This document shows, one piece after another, positions 52,416-61,024 of a DNA stretch of 64,000 nucleotides (the first letter of the stretch is position 1; each line of letters begins with the position of its first letter). Origin of the DNA: Algibacter marinivivus (lineage in GTDB: Bacteria; Bacteroidota; Bacteroidia; Flavobacteriales; Flavobacteriaceae); assembly GCF_003143755.1 (NCBI RefSeq), contig NZ_QFRI01000001.1:868001-932000 (forward strand). The letters are read 5' to 3'. The translations under genes were made by a program, and so were the position numbers. Below the pieces are notes generated by a model. That model did not search any database and was not told the origin of the DNA. It worked only from the letters and a program-made list of their open reading frames with translations.

Positions 52416-52486
52416 ATTACGGTGTATAAGATTAGTTTGAGTTTGTTGTAAACTCAAATTGAATTAAAAAAATTAAGCTGAAAATT

Positions 52487-53056
52487 TTAGATGTTTTTCT
52501 GCTTTAAAAAAGGAATGGACAGTGGGTATTTATAATTGCCCAAACTTAATGCAGACATAATATTGATTATACTAACTACAATTCCGTATAAGAAGACAGC
52601 TCCTGTAGCAAAAAAATTATATCCTGGAAATAGAAAAAAGGCTAATAGTGAGATTAAAAATAAAAGAGTTATTGTACAATGAAAATTAATAACGGCTCTT
52701 CCATGTGAATCATAAATCTTATTGTCTTCTGCCTTGTGAATCCAGAGGAATAATGGAAATAATATATTTGCGAATGGAATAATTAAACCTAAAAATGGTA
52801 AACCATGAATTAAAAGCATCCATTTACGTTTTACAACTTCTTCGTTAGGATTTTCTACAACAATGAGTTCTTCTAGATTTACATCAAGCCCAACAGCTAA
52901 TAATTTAACAGTTTGTAAATGAGGTTGTACTTCTCCTTTTTCTATACGCTGAATTGTACGAACACCAACTGAAGTTTTCTCAGATAAGTCTTCTTGAGTA
53001 TACCCTTTTAACTTTCTTTGATAAAGTAAGTTTTCGCTTATTGATTGCTTTTTCAT
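52487..53056 (-). CDS. membrane-bound XRE regulator (HTH-DUF4870), copy 1
   Basis: A 189-aa fusion: an N-terminal XRE helix-turn-helix (about 8-65, YTQEDLSEKTSVGVRTIQRIEKG) and a DUF4870-like region with three to four membrane helices (about 78-180). It probably binds DNA from the membrane. It is paralogous to 62938-63498. It may control the CPBP gene downstream. Confidence 0.82.
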   Translation of the reverse strand: MKKQSISENLLYQRKLKGYTQEDLSEKTSVGVRTIQRIEKGEVQPHLQTVKLLAVGLDVNLEELIVVENPNEEVVKRKWMLLIHGLPFLGLIIPFANILFPLFLWIHKAEDNKIYDSHGRAVINFHCTITLLFLISLLAFFLFPGYNFFATGAVFLYGIVVSIINIMSALSLGNYKYPLSIPFLKQKNI

Positions 53057-53075
53057 TTCTAATGTTTTGATGCTA

Positions 53076-53083
53076 CAAAGCTA
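53076..53083 (-). promoter_or_regulatory. -7 box for the XRE-DUF4870 gene
   Basis: TAGCTTTG on the minus strand matches TAnnTTTG, 19 bp upstream of the start at 53056. A -33 TTG is not evident. Confidence 0.5.
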
Positions 53084-53192
53084 AATCAATGTTCTGGTTT
53101 TTAGCACGTCATTTAAATGTCACCTATGTGTCATTCATTGGTTTTAAAGGGGTAGAAAGCGAAATATGTCAAAATTTAGGGAAATATTTAAC

Positions 53193-54434
53193 TTAAGACA
53201 AGAACTCTTCTACTTCTTTGGTTAGGTATATTCTATCATCTTTTTTGTACACTAAATATAGAAAATAAGCCAGAACCCCTAGTACTAAAAGAATTATAAT
53301 ACTACTTATAAGAATAACACTACTACCAATTTCTACATAATGTTCTCCTATTATTCCTGAAATTTTATAAAATAACATAGAAGGAATTGTTACTGAAGCC
53401 AAAACAATTGCTAAATATTTAGGGTTACTAAATCTAGTTGCAATTGAATACAAAATTGGTGAAATAAGCATTTCTCCAAATGAAAGAAGGAAGGCTGAAA
53501 ATATAAATAAGCTTAAAGCATTCGAGGTTTCTGGAATAAATAATAAAATCATGAAAGATAAAGCTGAAACTATTAACCCTAAAAAAATCTTAAAAAATGA
53601 ATTTGTATAGACATAAGACCAAATTAAAACCAGAATGGTTATAATAATTATTCCAAAATAAGAATTCAGTCCAGCGCTTAAATAAGCTTTTGGAATAATA
53701 TTGATTCCATCAAAAACTTTTTCTTGAATGGTGTAAACACTAAAGTATGTACTTTCATAAATCGACCAAAAAATAGCAGATAAGATTATAACCGAAATAA
53801 TATATAATAGTTTTTTATTTAAAATTATACTTTTATGATTAAACAACATAACTTCTTTATTTTCACTAGTGAAAAACACAAAAACTGTAGCTAACGTTAT
53901 TAATATTCCAGCAGCTACAAATCCATAATTAAAACCCAAATCAGTGAAATAACCTATGGCTAAGACACCCAATAATGAGCCAAGATTAATAGCCACAAAT
54001 AATAATGAAAATCCTGCATCTAATAATTTTGGTTTATTCAAATACTTCTTTCCAAATTGTGCAATGGTATTAGAAGTAAATAAACCAGACCCTAAAACTA
54101 TTAATACAAAACCTATATATAAAGATATAAGAGATTTGTAACATAATATAAAACAGCCTAAAGCTTGTAAAGCACCACCAACTAAAATAGTCGTTTTATT
54201 CCCAATTAATAAATCTCCTAAAAAAGCTCCTAAAACTTTGGATAAACCAACAAATACTGAAAACCATCCATAAATAACTAACGCTTCTTGATTAGACATC
54301 TGCAATGTCTCACTAACCATATAAAGCACAATAATAGATCTTACCCCATAATAAGAAGCTCTTTCAAAAAAATATGCTAAAGCATAAATTAATGAAGATT
54401 TGGAATGTGCTATATTATTAGGAATTTTAATCAT
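53193..54434 (-). CDS. POT/PTR-like major facilitator transporter
   Basis: A 413-aa protein with twelve predicted membrane helices. The N-terminal AYFFERASYYGVRSI resembles the ExxERFxYYG signature of proton-coupled oligopeptide transporters but lacks the first Glu, so proton coupling may differ. FGKKYLNKPKLLDAGFSLLF is also POT-like. It probably imports di- or tripeptides. The start overlaps the stop of the DnaJ/TerB gene by one base, which implies coupling. Confidence 0.8.
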   Translation of the reverse strand: MIKIPNNIAHSKSSLIYALAYFFERASYYGVRSIIVLYMVSETLQMSNQEALVIYGWFSVFVGLSKVLGAFLGDLLIGNKTTILVGGALQALGCFILCYKSLISLYIGFVLIVLGSGLFTSNTIAQFGKKYLNKPKLLDAGFSLLFVAINLGSLLGVLAIGYFTDLGFNYGFVAAGILITLATVFVFFTSENKEVMLFNHKSIILNKKLLYIISVIILSAIFWSIYESTYFSVYTIQEKVFDGINIIPKAYLSAGLNSYFGIIIITILVLIWSYVYTNSFFKIFLGLIVSALSFMILLFIPETSNALSLFIFSAFLLSFGEMLISPILYSIATRFSNPKYLAIVLASVTIPSMLFYKISGIIGEHYVEIGSSVILISSIIILLVLGVLAYFLYLVYKKDDRIYLTKEVEEFLS

Positions 54435-55216
54435 TAAAACCCACGCTCTTTCTGCAACTGCTCATAAGCCGCTTGCACTTGCCTAAACTTTTCTTCGGCA
54501 CCTTTTTGATGTTCTTTACCTAAATGAATCACTTTATCAGGATGGTATTTTTTTGCCATTTTTCGATAAGCTTTTTTTACCTCATCGTCAGTAGCACTTT
54601 TTATAATCTCTAATACTTTATAAGCATTATCGCTGCTATTGTAAAACATGGCTTTTATACTCTCATAATCTCTAGAGCTAATACCTAAATAACCCGCAAT
54701 GGTATAGATTTGTTTTTCTTCATCGTCTGTTACGGTACCATCTGCTTTTGCAATTCCAAATAGAAAGTGCATGAGTTGTAAGCGCGATGGGTGATCCATC
54801 ATCTGCCGTATTTGCAAACACACTGGACGTACCGATACATTTTGTTTACTTATATTTTTAAATAATTTAAAAGCATGATTTGCACGCTCTTTACCATACA
54901 TATTTAAAAACTGCTGACGCACAAAGTCTAACTCGCGCTGATCTTGCACACCATCGGCTTTTATAACTACTGAGGCTAGTATGAGTAAACTAACTTCAAA
55001 ATCGCCAGATTGGGTTTGTGGACGTTGTCTGGGTTGTGTTCTATAAGTAGGTCTTCTTCCTCTAGTAGATTGTCCTTGCCCTTGCCCTAAAAACGGACTC
55101 CCTTTTCCATCTGCCATAGCATCTATTACGCTTCCTAATGCTAATCCTATTATGGCGCCTATAGGGCCTCCAAACGACCAACCTATTGAGGCGCCTATCC
55201 ATTTTGAAAAACTCAT
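54434..55216 (-). CDS. DjlA-like TerB-DnaJ co-chaperone
   Basis: A 260-aa protein. A glycine-rich, weakly hydrophobic N-terminus ([25 protein letters not shown] in outline), a Gln/Arg-rich linker, a TerB domain (about 70-180, [16 protein letters not shown] and [15 protein letters not shown]) and a C-terminal J domain with HPD in [10 protein letters not shown]. It should stimulate DnaK ATPase. The start at 55216 (MSFSKWIG) is preferred over ATG 55315. It is translationally coupled to the POT transporter. Confidence 0.9.
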   Translation of the reverse strand: MSFSKWIGASIGWSFGGPIGAIIGLALGSVIDAMADGKGSPFLGQGQGQSTRGRRPTYRTQPRQRPQTQSGDFEVSLLILASVVIKADGVQDQRELDFVRQQFLNMYGKERANHAFKLFKNISKQNVSVRPVCLQIRQMMDHPSRLQLMHFLFGIAKADGTVTDDEEKQIYTIAGYLGISSRDYESIKAMFYNSSDNAYKVLEIIKSATDDEVKKAYRKMAKKYHPDKVIHLGKEHQKGAEEKFRQVQAAYEQLQKERGF

Positions 55217-55345
55217 GTAATTTTTTTGTTTTTTATACGTCCTAAATATAACATTGTTAGTTGAATTTTTAGCTGTTTTGTTACAATTGTACTGTGTTAA
55301 GGATAGAAACGGCATCCTTTCTTGCCATTAAAAGCAAAAAAGATA

Positions 55346-55396
55346 TAGTGGATAGCCTGACCTTATAACGCCATAAGCGTTTTAAGGGAACACCCA
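55346..55396. repeat. structured intergenic repeat, degenerate copy C
   Basis: TAGTGGATAGCC is shared with copy B (30362-30373), and the right end GGGAACACCC resembles the TAACGCCC end of copies A and B. AACGCC-ATAA-GCGTT forms a small hairpin in the middle. It lies between divergent genes. Confidence 0.5.
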
Positions 55397-55420
55397 AATA
55401 ATTATTGCACGATTTTTGAT

Positions 55421-55428
55421 TAACTTTG
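55421..55428 (+). promoter_or_regulatory. -7 box for the bacilliredoxin gene
   Basis: TAACTTTG matches TAnnTTTG, 36 bp before the ATG at 55465. The upstream TTG is too close (13 bp). Confidence 0.5.
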
Positions 55429-55464
55429 CACAAATATTAATTTTAAAATAAAAAAGAAAAAGAT

Positions 55465-55875
55465 ATGTATCCAGCAGAATTAGTAAAACCAATGCGTGAG
55501 GATTTAACCAAAGTTGGTTTTGAAGAATTGCATACTGCCGAAGCTGTAGACGCTGCTTTAGCCAAAGAAGGAACAACATTAGTAGTTGTAAACTCGGTTT
55601 GTGGTTGTGCAGCAGCTAATGCAAGACCAGGTGCTAGAATGAGTTTACAGAATGCAAAAAAACCAGACCATATTGTAACGGTTTTTGCAGGTGTTGATAG
55701 AGAAGCTGTTGATGCTGCTCGTGGTTATATGATCCCGTTTCCTCCTAGTTCGCCAAGTATGGCTTTATTTAAAGATGGAGAATTGGTGCACATGCTAGAG
55801 CGTCATCACATAGAAGGTAGACCTGCTGAATTAATTGCAGAAAACCTTGTTGATGCTTACAACGACCATTGTTAA
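55465..55875 (+). CDS. BrxA/BrxB family bacilliredoxin
   Basis: A 136-aa thioredoxin-fold protein with the characteristic CGC motif (C46, C48 in NSVCGCAAANARPG) and the YxIPFPPSSPSMALFKDGE core. In Firmicutes these remove bacillithiol from proteins. Bacillithiol or a related thiol in this organism is inferred, not shown. It is monocistronic, with its own terminator. Confidence 0.93.
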   Translation: MYPAELVKPMREDLTKVGFEELHTAEAVDAALAKEGTTLVVVNSVCGCAAANARPGARMSLQNAKKPDHIVTVFAGVDREAVDAARGYMIPFPPSSPSMALFKDGELVHMLERHHIEGRPAELIAENLVDAYNDHC

Positions 55876-55895
55876 AAATTCAAAAAAAAGTATAC

Positions 55896-55927
55896 AAAAA
55901 CCACGGCTAAGTCGTGGTTTTTTAGTT
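55896..55927 (+). terminator. terminator after the bacilliredoxin gene
   Basis: AAAAACCACG pairs with CGTGGTTTTT around a 7-nt loop, then a T run. Confidence 0.85.
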
Positions 55928-55981
55928 TTATACGCAACCTTTCCAATATCATAACATCTAATAAATAAACAGCCCAAAAAG

Positions 55982-56380
55982 ATGAAGAAATTATTGCCAA
56001 AATTTATTTTAGTTCCACTATGTTTATTTTTATTTTCTACCCAATGTGATGATGATGTTGCACCTCTTACCCAAGAAGATGAAGAACAGGAATTGACTAT
56101 TTTAAAAGCTGAAATTGAAAGTTTAGCAGACGCTTCTGTTTGTGGTGATACTTTTGAATGTAAATTTATTGCCTTTGGAAGTAAACCTTGTGGTGGACCT
56201 TGGAGTTATCTGGTATATTCCACGTCAATTGATACTGAAGAACTTGAAAATATGGTTGAAGATTACAATAGAAATGAAGCTATTTATAATACCCAATGGG
56301 GTATTGTCTCTGATTGTGCTTTTGTAAATCCACCAATTGGTGTAACATGTGAAAATAATACCTGTGTTGCTACATTCTAA
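55982..56380 (+). CDS. Cys-rich lipoprotein of unknown function
   Basis: A 132-aa protein with a lipoprotein-type signal (PLCLFLFSTQC, lipidated Cys22), an acidic helical stretch and a compact C-terminal domain with six Cys (SVCGDTFECKF, KPCGGPWSYLVYS, DCAF, VTCENNTCVA), likely disulfide-linked. I recall similar unnamed flavobacterial lipoproteins with CGGPW. It lies directly upstream of plsC but has no evident link to lipids. Confidence 0.72.
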   Translation: MKKLLPKFILVPLCLFLFSTQCDDDVAPLTQEDEEQELTILKAEIESLADASVCGDTFECKFIAFGSKPCGGPWSYLVYSTSIDTEELENMVEDYNRNEAIYNTQWGIVSDCAFVNPPIGVTCENNTCVATF

Positions 56381-56404
56381 CACTTAGTTTATTATTTTTG
56401 GGGC

Positions 56405-57142
56405 ATGGTTAAACTACTGTCCTATCCAATATCAGTTATTTACTTTATATTTTTTGGATTAACACTCCTTGTGTTTCATCCAATACAATGGTTTTGCTTT
56501 AATGTTTTTGGACCTAAAGCACATGAAAAAAGCGTTTATGCTTTACAATTTTGTTTGATGCGATGCGCTAATATTTTAGGTTCACGTTTTTCTTGTAATA
56601 ATCCACATACCATAGAATCAGACCGACCTCTTATAGTCGTTACTAACCACCAAAGTTTGCATGATATATATCCGCTTACTTGGTATATGCGCAAGCATCA
56701 CCCAAAGTTTATTAGCAAAATAGAATTAGGAAAAGGCATACCTAGTGTATCTTACAATTTACGCCATGGAGGTGCTGCTTTAATTGACAGAAAGAATCCG
56801 AGACAATCCCTCCCAGCTCTAATGAAATTTGGAGAGTATATTGAAAAAAACAACTATGCTGCTGTTATTTTCCCAGAAGGAACGCGTAGTAAAGATGGTA
56901 ACCCAAAACCATTTCAAACTAAAGGTTTAGAGATTTTGTTTAAAAAAATCCCATCTGCATTGGTTGTACCTGTAACTATAAACAATTCTTGGAAAATGTT
57001 GCGTTACGGAAAATTTCCTGCTGGTTTGGGGAATCATATTAAATTTACAGTACATAAACCCATTGATTTGGCTACCTTTGCTGATAAGAAAGAACTTATT
57101 GAAACGGTAGAAACAACTATCAAAAATCATATAGAACATTAA
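56405..57142 (+). CDS. 1-acyl-sn-glycerol-3-phosphate acyltransferase family (PlsC-like)
   Basis: A 245-aa membrane acyltransferase. Hydrophobic N-terminal segments (about 8-30) precede the catalytic HX4D at H82-D87 (NHQSLHDIYP) and the substrate motif FPEGTRSKDG (156-165). It probably makes phosphatidic acid. The gene for an acyl-ACP desaturase begins 12 bp after, which suggests that fatty-acid composition and lipid assembly are coupled. Confidence 0.9.
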   Translation: MVKLLSYPISVIYFIFFGLTLLVFHPIQWFCFNVFGPKAHEKSVYALQFCLMRCANILGSRFSCNNPHTIESDRPLIVVTNHQSLHDIYPLTWYMRKHHPKFISKIELGKGIPSVSYNLRHGGAALIDRKNPRQSLPALMKFGEYIEKNNYAAVIFPEGTRSKDGNPKPFQTKGLEILFKKIPSALVVPVTINNSWKMLRYGKFPAGLGNHIKFTVHKPIDLATFADKKELIETVETTIKNHIEH

Positions 57143-57154
57143 AAAAAAGAATAG

Positions 57155-58156
57155 ATGTCTTTAAAGAACAAGAGATTAGAGGTGATGCAGTTTTTAGAAA
57201 AAGACGTTGATGCATTAATGGAAAAATATTTGATTCCTATCGATAGTATTTGGCAACCTTCAGACTTTTTACCAAATTCTGAAACTACTGATGATGCTTT
57301 TTTTGAAGAGGTTAGAGAAATACGAGAGTTAGCTAAAGATTTACCATATGATTTCTGGGTAGTTTTAGTTGGAGACATGATTACTGAAGAGGCTTTACCA
57401 ACTTACGAATCGTGGTTAATGGATGTTGAAGGTATAGACCAGGTTGAAAATGGAGGAAATGGCTGGGGAAAATGGGTACGCCAATGGACTTCTGAGGAAA
57501 ATAGACATGGGGATGTGCTTAACAAATACCTTTACCTTTCAGGAAGGGTTAATATGAAAGAAATTGAAAGAACAACACAGCATCTTATTGCTGATGGTTT
57601 TGATATTGGAACAGATAGAGATCCTTATAAAAACTTTGTGTATACTAGTTTTCAAGAATTAGCTACTTATGTTTCTCACAATAGAGTTGCAAAAATTGCA
57701 AAAGATAAAGGCAACAAGCGTTTATCAAAAATGTGTAAAATTATTTCTGGTGATGAAATGCGTCACCACCATGCGTATTCTGAGTTTGTTGAGCGCATTT
57801 TTACTGTAGACCCAAGCCAAATGATGATGGCGTTCCATTATATGATGAAGCAAAAAATTACAATGCCAGCTCATTTTTTAAGAGAGACAGGTGGTAAAAT
57901 AGGTAGCGCTTTTGAAGAGTTTTCTAATACTGCGCAACGTATTGGGGTTTACACTTCAACTGATTATGTTGATATTTTACAAAAATTAATTGAGCGTTGG
58001 GATATTGGCAACATTACTGGATTAAATGATGAAGCTGAGAAAGCAAGAGATTATCTAATGAAACTCCCTTCCAGAATGTACCGCTTATCTGAACGCATGA
58101 AAATTCCTGAAAACTCTTTTCAGTTTAAATGGGTTGAACCTGCAATTATCAAGTAA
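57155..58156 (+). CDS. acyl-ACP desaturase (ferritin-like di-iron)
   Basis: A 333-aa soluble di-iron desaturase of the stearoyl-ACP type (FA_desaturase_2). The iron ligands lie in ITEEALPTYE (77-86), SEENRHGD (113-120) and DEMRHHHAYSEF near residue 200. It would insert a cis double bond into acyl-ACP, an aerobic route to unsaturated fatty acids. It follows the plsC-like gene closely. Confidence 0.9.
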   Translation: MSLKNKRLEVMQFLEKDVDALMEKYLIPIDSIWQPSDFLPNSETTDDAFFEEVREIRELAKDLPYDFWVVLVGDMITEEALPTYESWLMDVEGIDQVENGGNGWGKWVRQWTSEENRHGDVLNKYLYLSGRVNMKEIERTTQHLIADGFDIGTDRDPYKNFVYTSFQELATYVSHNRVAKIAKDKGNKRLSKMCKIISGDEMRHHHAYSEFVERIFTVDPSQMMMAFHYMMKQKITMPAHFLRETGGKIGSAFEEFSNTAQRIGVYTSTDYVDILQKLIERWDIGNITGLNDEAEKARDYLMKLPSRMYRLSERMKIPENSFQFKWVEPAIIK

Positions 58157-58173
58157 ACAACTATCTTTTGTAA

Positions 58174-58512
58174 TTGATAAATTATAATAACAAAAAATTT
58201 AAACCGGTTTCAAGTTCAGAAAATAGCGAAACTACTTCTGATACTATTTTTCTGTACAAACAAAACGGAAATATTTTAACTTCAACTTATAAAGGTGGAA
58301 CAATTATAGAAGGTCATTTAATTGGTTTAGTTAATAATGATGGTACTATTAATATGAGATACCATCAAATTAACTCTAAAGGTGAATTAATGACCGGTAT
58401 TTGTAGCTCAAAACCTGAAATTAATGATGATGGTAAAATAACACTTCATGAAGACTGGCAATGGACATCTGGTGATAAATCTAAAGGCACTTCAGTTTTA
58501 AAAGAAATTTAA
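58174..58512 (+). CDS. small beta-rich protein, annotated in relatives as N-acetylglutamate synthase-like
   Basis: A 112-aa cytosolic protein starting at TTG 58174 (INYNNKKFKPVSSSENSE follows). Repeating beta strands (NILTSTYKGGTIIEGHLIGL, NMRYHQINSKGELMTGIC, LHEDWQWTSGDKSKG) suggest a small barrel. I recall relatives labelled N-acetylglutamate synthase, but no GNAT acetyltransferase motif is visible, so I do not support that function. It is followed 6 bp later by the HD hydrolase gene. Confidence 0.72.
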   Translation: MINYNNKKFKPVSSSENSETTSDTIFLYKQNGNILTSTYKGGTIIEGHLIGLVNNDGTINMRYHQINSKGELMTGICSSKPEINDDGKITLHEDWQWTSGDKSKGTSVLKEI

Positions 58513-58518
58513 TTTTTT

Positions 58519-59175
58519 ATGAACCACGAAGACATTATTGATAAAACTATTGCTTTTGTAAAAAACACTTTAGCCGATGCTGAAGGTGGTCATGATTGGT
58601 TTCATATTGAGCGTGTTTACAAAAACAGTCTTTTAATTGCAAAACATGAAGTTGTAGATGGATTTGTAGTGTCTTTAGGTGCTTTACTTCATGATATTGC
58701 TGATAGTAAATTCCATAACGGTGATGAAACTATTGGGCCTAAAATAGCCAGAGAATTTCTTTTTAAATTAAATGTAGATTCAACTGTCATAGAACATGTT
58801 GTAAAAATTATAGAAAACATCTCTTTTAATAAATCTTTAGAAGGTAATTTATCTTTCACTTCTAAAGCATTAGAAGTGGTTCAGGATGCAGATAGACTTG
58901 ATGCTATTGGAGCTATTGGTATAGCTAGGTGTTTTAATTATGGTGGATTTAAAAATAGAACTCTTTACAATCCAGCGATTAAGCCTGATTTAAACATGAC
59001 TAAAGAAGAATATAAAGCCTCAACTGCTCCAACAATAAATCATTTTTACGAAAAGCTCCTGCTTCTAAAAGATAAAATGAATACTAAAACTGGTAAAGAA
59101 ATTGCAAATGAAAGGCACAATTATATGCTGCGTTTCTTAGATCAGTTTTATAGTGAATGGAAAGGAGAAAAATAA
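58519..59175 (+). CDS. HD-domain phosphohydrolase
   Basis: A 218-aa protein of the YedJ-like HD group. Metal ligands are H29 (HDWFHIERV), H58-D59 (ALLHDIADSKF) and an Asp in VVQDADRLDAIGAIG. The likely substrate is a nucleotide or phosphate ester; specificity is unknown. It is probably cotranscribed with the upstream small gene. Confidence 0.9.
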   Translation: MNHEDIIDKTIAFVKNTLADAEGGHDWFHIERVYKNSLLIAKHEVVDGFVVSLGALLHDIADSKFHNGDETIGPKIAREFLFKLNVDSTVIEHVVKIIENISFNKSLEGNLSFTSKALEVVQDADRLDAIGAIGIARCFNYGGFKNRTLYNPAIKPDLNMTKEEYKASTAPTINHFYEKLLLLKDKMNTKTGKEIANERHNYMLRFLDQFYSEWKGEK

Positions 59176-59177
59176 GT

Positions 59178-59351
59178 TTAATTCTCTAAAGCTACTTCTA
59201 AAGCTGTTATTTTATACTCCAAAATTGAGAGCTCTTCTGCATTATCAATAATATCCTCAACAGTTAAATCGCTTTTACTGTTTATATATTTTAAAAGACC
59301 TTCTCGCTTATATGAATAATATTTTAAAGCTTCATGTATTTTATTTTCCAT
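59178..59351 (-). CDS. small conserved-looking helical protein
   Basis: A 57-aa ORF from ATG 59351 (MENKIHEALKYYSYKREG) to TAA. It is charged and helical, with heptad-like Leu/Ile (DIIDNAEELSILEYKITALE in outline). It fits neatly between the HD gene (convergent) and the AraC gene (11 bp upstream, same strand). I recall similar flavobacterial small proteins; function unknown. Confidence 0.6.
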   Translation of the reverse strand: MENKIHEALKYYSYKREGLLKYINSKSDLTVEDIIDNAEELSILEYKITALEVALEN

Positions 59352-59362
59352 AACAAAAAAAT

Positions 59363-60238
59363 TTACTGAATTATTAATTTTATTTCTTTCCTGTAGTTTG
59401 AAGCACTTTTACCTGTAATATCATTGAATACCTTATTAAAGTGAGAAAAGTTGTTAAATCCACATTCATAACAAACATCAGCAATACTCATTTTACTTTC
59501 TTCTGAGAGTAATTTAGTGGCATGTACAACTCTATATTCATTTACAAGTTGAGTAAATGTTTTTCCTGTTGTTTTCTTAAAATAGCGGCAAAACGAAGGA
59601 ACAGTCATACTTACTTCATTAGCAATAGCATCCAACGGAATATGATCTTGAAAATTAGTATTTACATATTTGTATATAATATTAATTTTATTGCTGTCTT
59701 GAGGATTCGTTTCTAAAGCAATACCATCAGCATTTAACAAAGTATAATCGTCAGTTGTAGCTAAATGATTTAATATTTCTAGAAATTTCAATACACGCTT
59801 TAATCCATCATATTCTAATAGTTTTTCAATTTTTATTCCTATCTTTTTTTTAGTATCAACCTTAAAACGTATCCCTTTTTTTGCTCTATCAAATAATGAT
59901 ACGATATTGGACATTTCTGGAACATCAAGAAAATCAACTCCTAAAAAATTAGATTTAAATTGTACTATAGTCTCTTTACCACTTGCCGTTAATCTGTCTG
60001 AAAAACCATTGTGGGGTAAATTAGCACCTATTAATATGAGTTGGCTATTATTAAAATATGAAAGATGGTTGCCTATATGTGTTTTACCTTGGCCTTTATT
60101 AACATAAACAAGTTCTAGTTCTGGATGAAAATGCCAAAAAGCATTATTCTTATCTGCATCCTTTCCATGTTGTTTGACAAGTATTGAACTACCAAAACTT
60201 GGGGAAAGCTTTTCTAAAGTAGGTTTTTTTTTAATCAC
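59363..60238 (-). CDS. AraC family transcriptional regulator (cupin-HTH)
   Basis: A 291-aa regulator with an N-terminal cupin (about 20-110, HFHPELELVYVNKGQGKTHIG) and a C-terminal AraC HTH pair (about 190-288, IPLDAIANEVSMTVPSFCRYF and SIADVCYECGFNNFSHFNKVF). The His-rich cupin pattern suggests sugar or small-ligand sensing. No catabolic genes are adjacent; the divergent neighbour is a small unknown gene. Confidence 0.9.
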   Translation of the reverse strand: MIKKKPTLEKLSPSFGSSILVKQHGKDADKNNAFWHFHPELELVYVNKGQGKTHIGNHLSYFNNSQLILIGANLPHNGFSDRLTASGKETIVQFKSNFLGVDFLDVPEMSNIVSLFDRAKKGIRFKVDTKKKIGIKIEKLLEYDGLKRVLKFLEILNHLATTDDYTLLNADGIALETNPQDSNKINIIYKYVNTNFQDHIPLDAIANEVSMTVPSFCRYFKKTTGKTFTQLVNEYRVVHATKLLSEESKMSIADVCYECGFNNFSHFNKVFNDITGKSASNYRKEIKLIIQ

Positions 60239-60405
60239 GAAAGAATTGATTTACAACAAATTTACTATTTATTATGCATACATTATATATTTAATTATCA
60301 CATTTATATGTAAAATTAACTTAACACAAAGTTAACATAGAATTAATAGGTAATATAGAATACAAATATGCCAAAATTGATGTTTTAACAACTTGTCTTT
60401 GGCTT

Positions 60406-60413
60406 TATTTTTG
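60406..60413 (+). promoter_or_regulatory. -7 box for the 79-aa gene
   Basis: TATTTTTG matches TAnnTTTG, 30 bp before ATG 60444. It rules out the in-frame TTG at 60393 as a start. Confidence 0.55.
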
Positions 60414-60443
60414 CACTTAAATAATTTTAAAATTTATTTTATA

Positions 60444-60683
60444 ATGTATTTAACTAGTAGGAGTAACAAATACTTAACTCACTTTAAGAGTCTAGTACTT
60501 GTTGTCGTTAACGCTTCTAATAAAGTAAACACTAAAACGGCAAAATTTAAATTATCAAGATTAATTAACGCATATTGGAAATATTATACTTTATATGATG
60601 TTTACCATGTTAATCCTAATCAGATAGTTTATACCAACTCCGATTGGTCTAAAAAAAAGTATAACAATTCTTTAAAAAAATAA
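60444..60683 (+). CDS. small basic protein of unknown function
   Basis: A 79-aa basic protein from ATG 60444 (MYLTSRSNKYLTHFKSLVLV) with many Lys and Tyr (NAYWKYYTLYDVYHVNPNQ). There is no signal peptide or clear membrane segment. Its terminator is almost identical to that of the next gene, so the two may be related in regulation or origin. Confidence 0.6.
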   Translation: MYLTSRSNKYLTHFKSLVLVVVNASNKVNTKTAKFKLSRLINAYWKYYTLYDVYHVNPNQIVYTNSDWSKKKYNNSLKK

Positions 60684-60754
60684 TTATTACTCTTTAACAA
60701 AAGAGATACAATATTCATTAGTAATAATGTCTTATTTAGTTTAGTTTAGTTGAT

Positions 60755-60786
60755 AAAGTGGGCTGTGGTGGCCCACTTTCTTTTTT
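60755..60786 (+). terminator. terminator, twin 1
   Basis: AAAGTGGGC-TGTGGTG-GCCCACTTT followed by CTTTTTT. The 25-bp hairpin recurs at 61666-61690 with one change. The 341-bp gap 60684-61024 holds this hairpin, a -7 box and otherwise AT-rich DNA. Confidence 0.87.
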
Positions 60787-60988
60787 ATAAATATTCACTT
60801 CCCTAATTATAACTTCAAATGCTTTTACTTAAAGTATTTATGTTTTCTAATATTGTTGTTTTTGATTAATAACTATTATTTACCCATACAGCAACACAAT
60901 AATTTTACCCAAATATGATGCAAAATTAACAGATAATTAAGCATATAAACATGTCAATATCAGTGTTTTATGAAAAAATATTATAATA

Positions 60989-60996
60989 TAAATTTG
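60989..60996 (+). promoter_or_regulatory. -7 box for the 202-aa secreted protein gene
   Basis: TAAATTTG matches TAnnTTTG, 28 bp before ATG 61025. No TTG at -33. Confidence 0.5.
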
Positions 60997-61024
60997 TAGT
61001 GTTGAACGTTATAAAACCCAAATT

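Noticed and set aside
58174-58512. N-acetylglutamate synthase
   Set aside because: No GNAT acetyl-CoA motif is present and the protein is a small beta-rich domain; the name appears to be an inherited label.
60363-60917. CAAATATG-CAAAATT motif upstream of both the 79-aa and 202-aa genes as a shared operator
   Set aside because: Spacing to the -7 boxes differs (43 versus 79 bp), the inner gap differs, and the motif is AT-rich enough to arise by chance.
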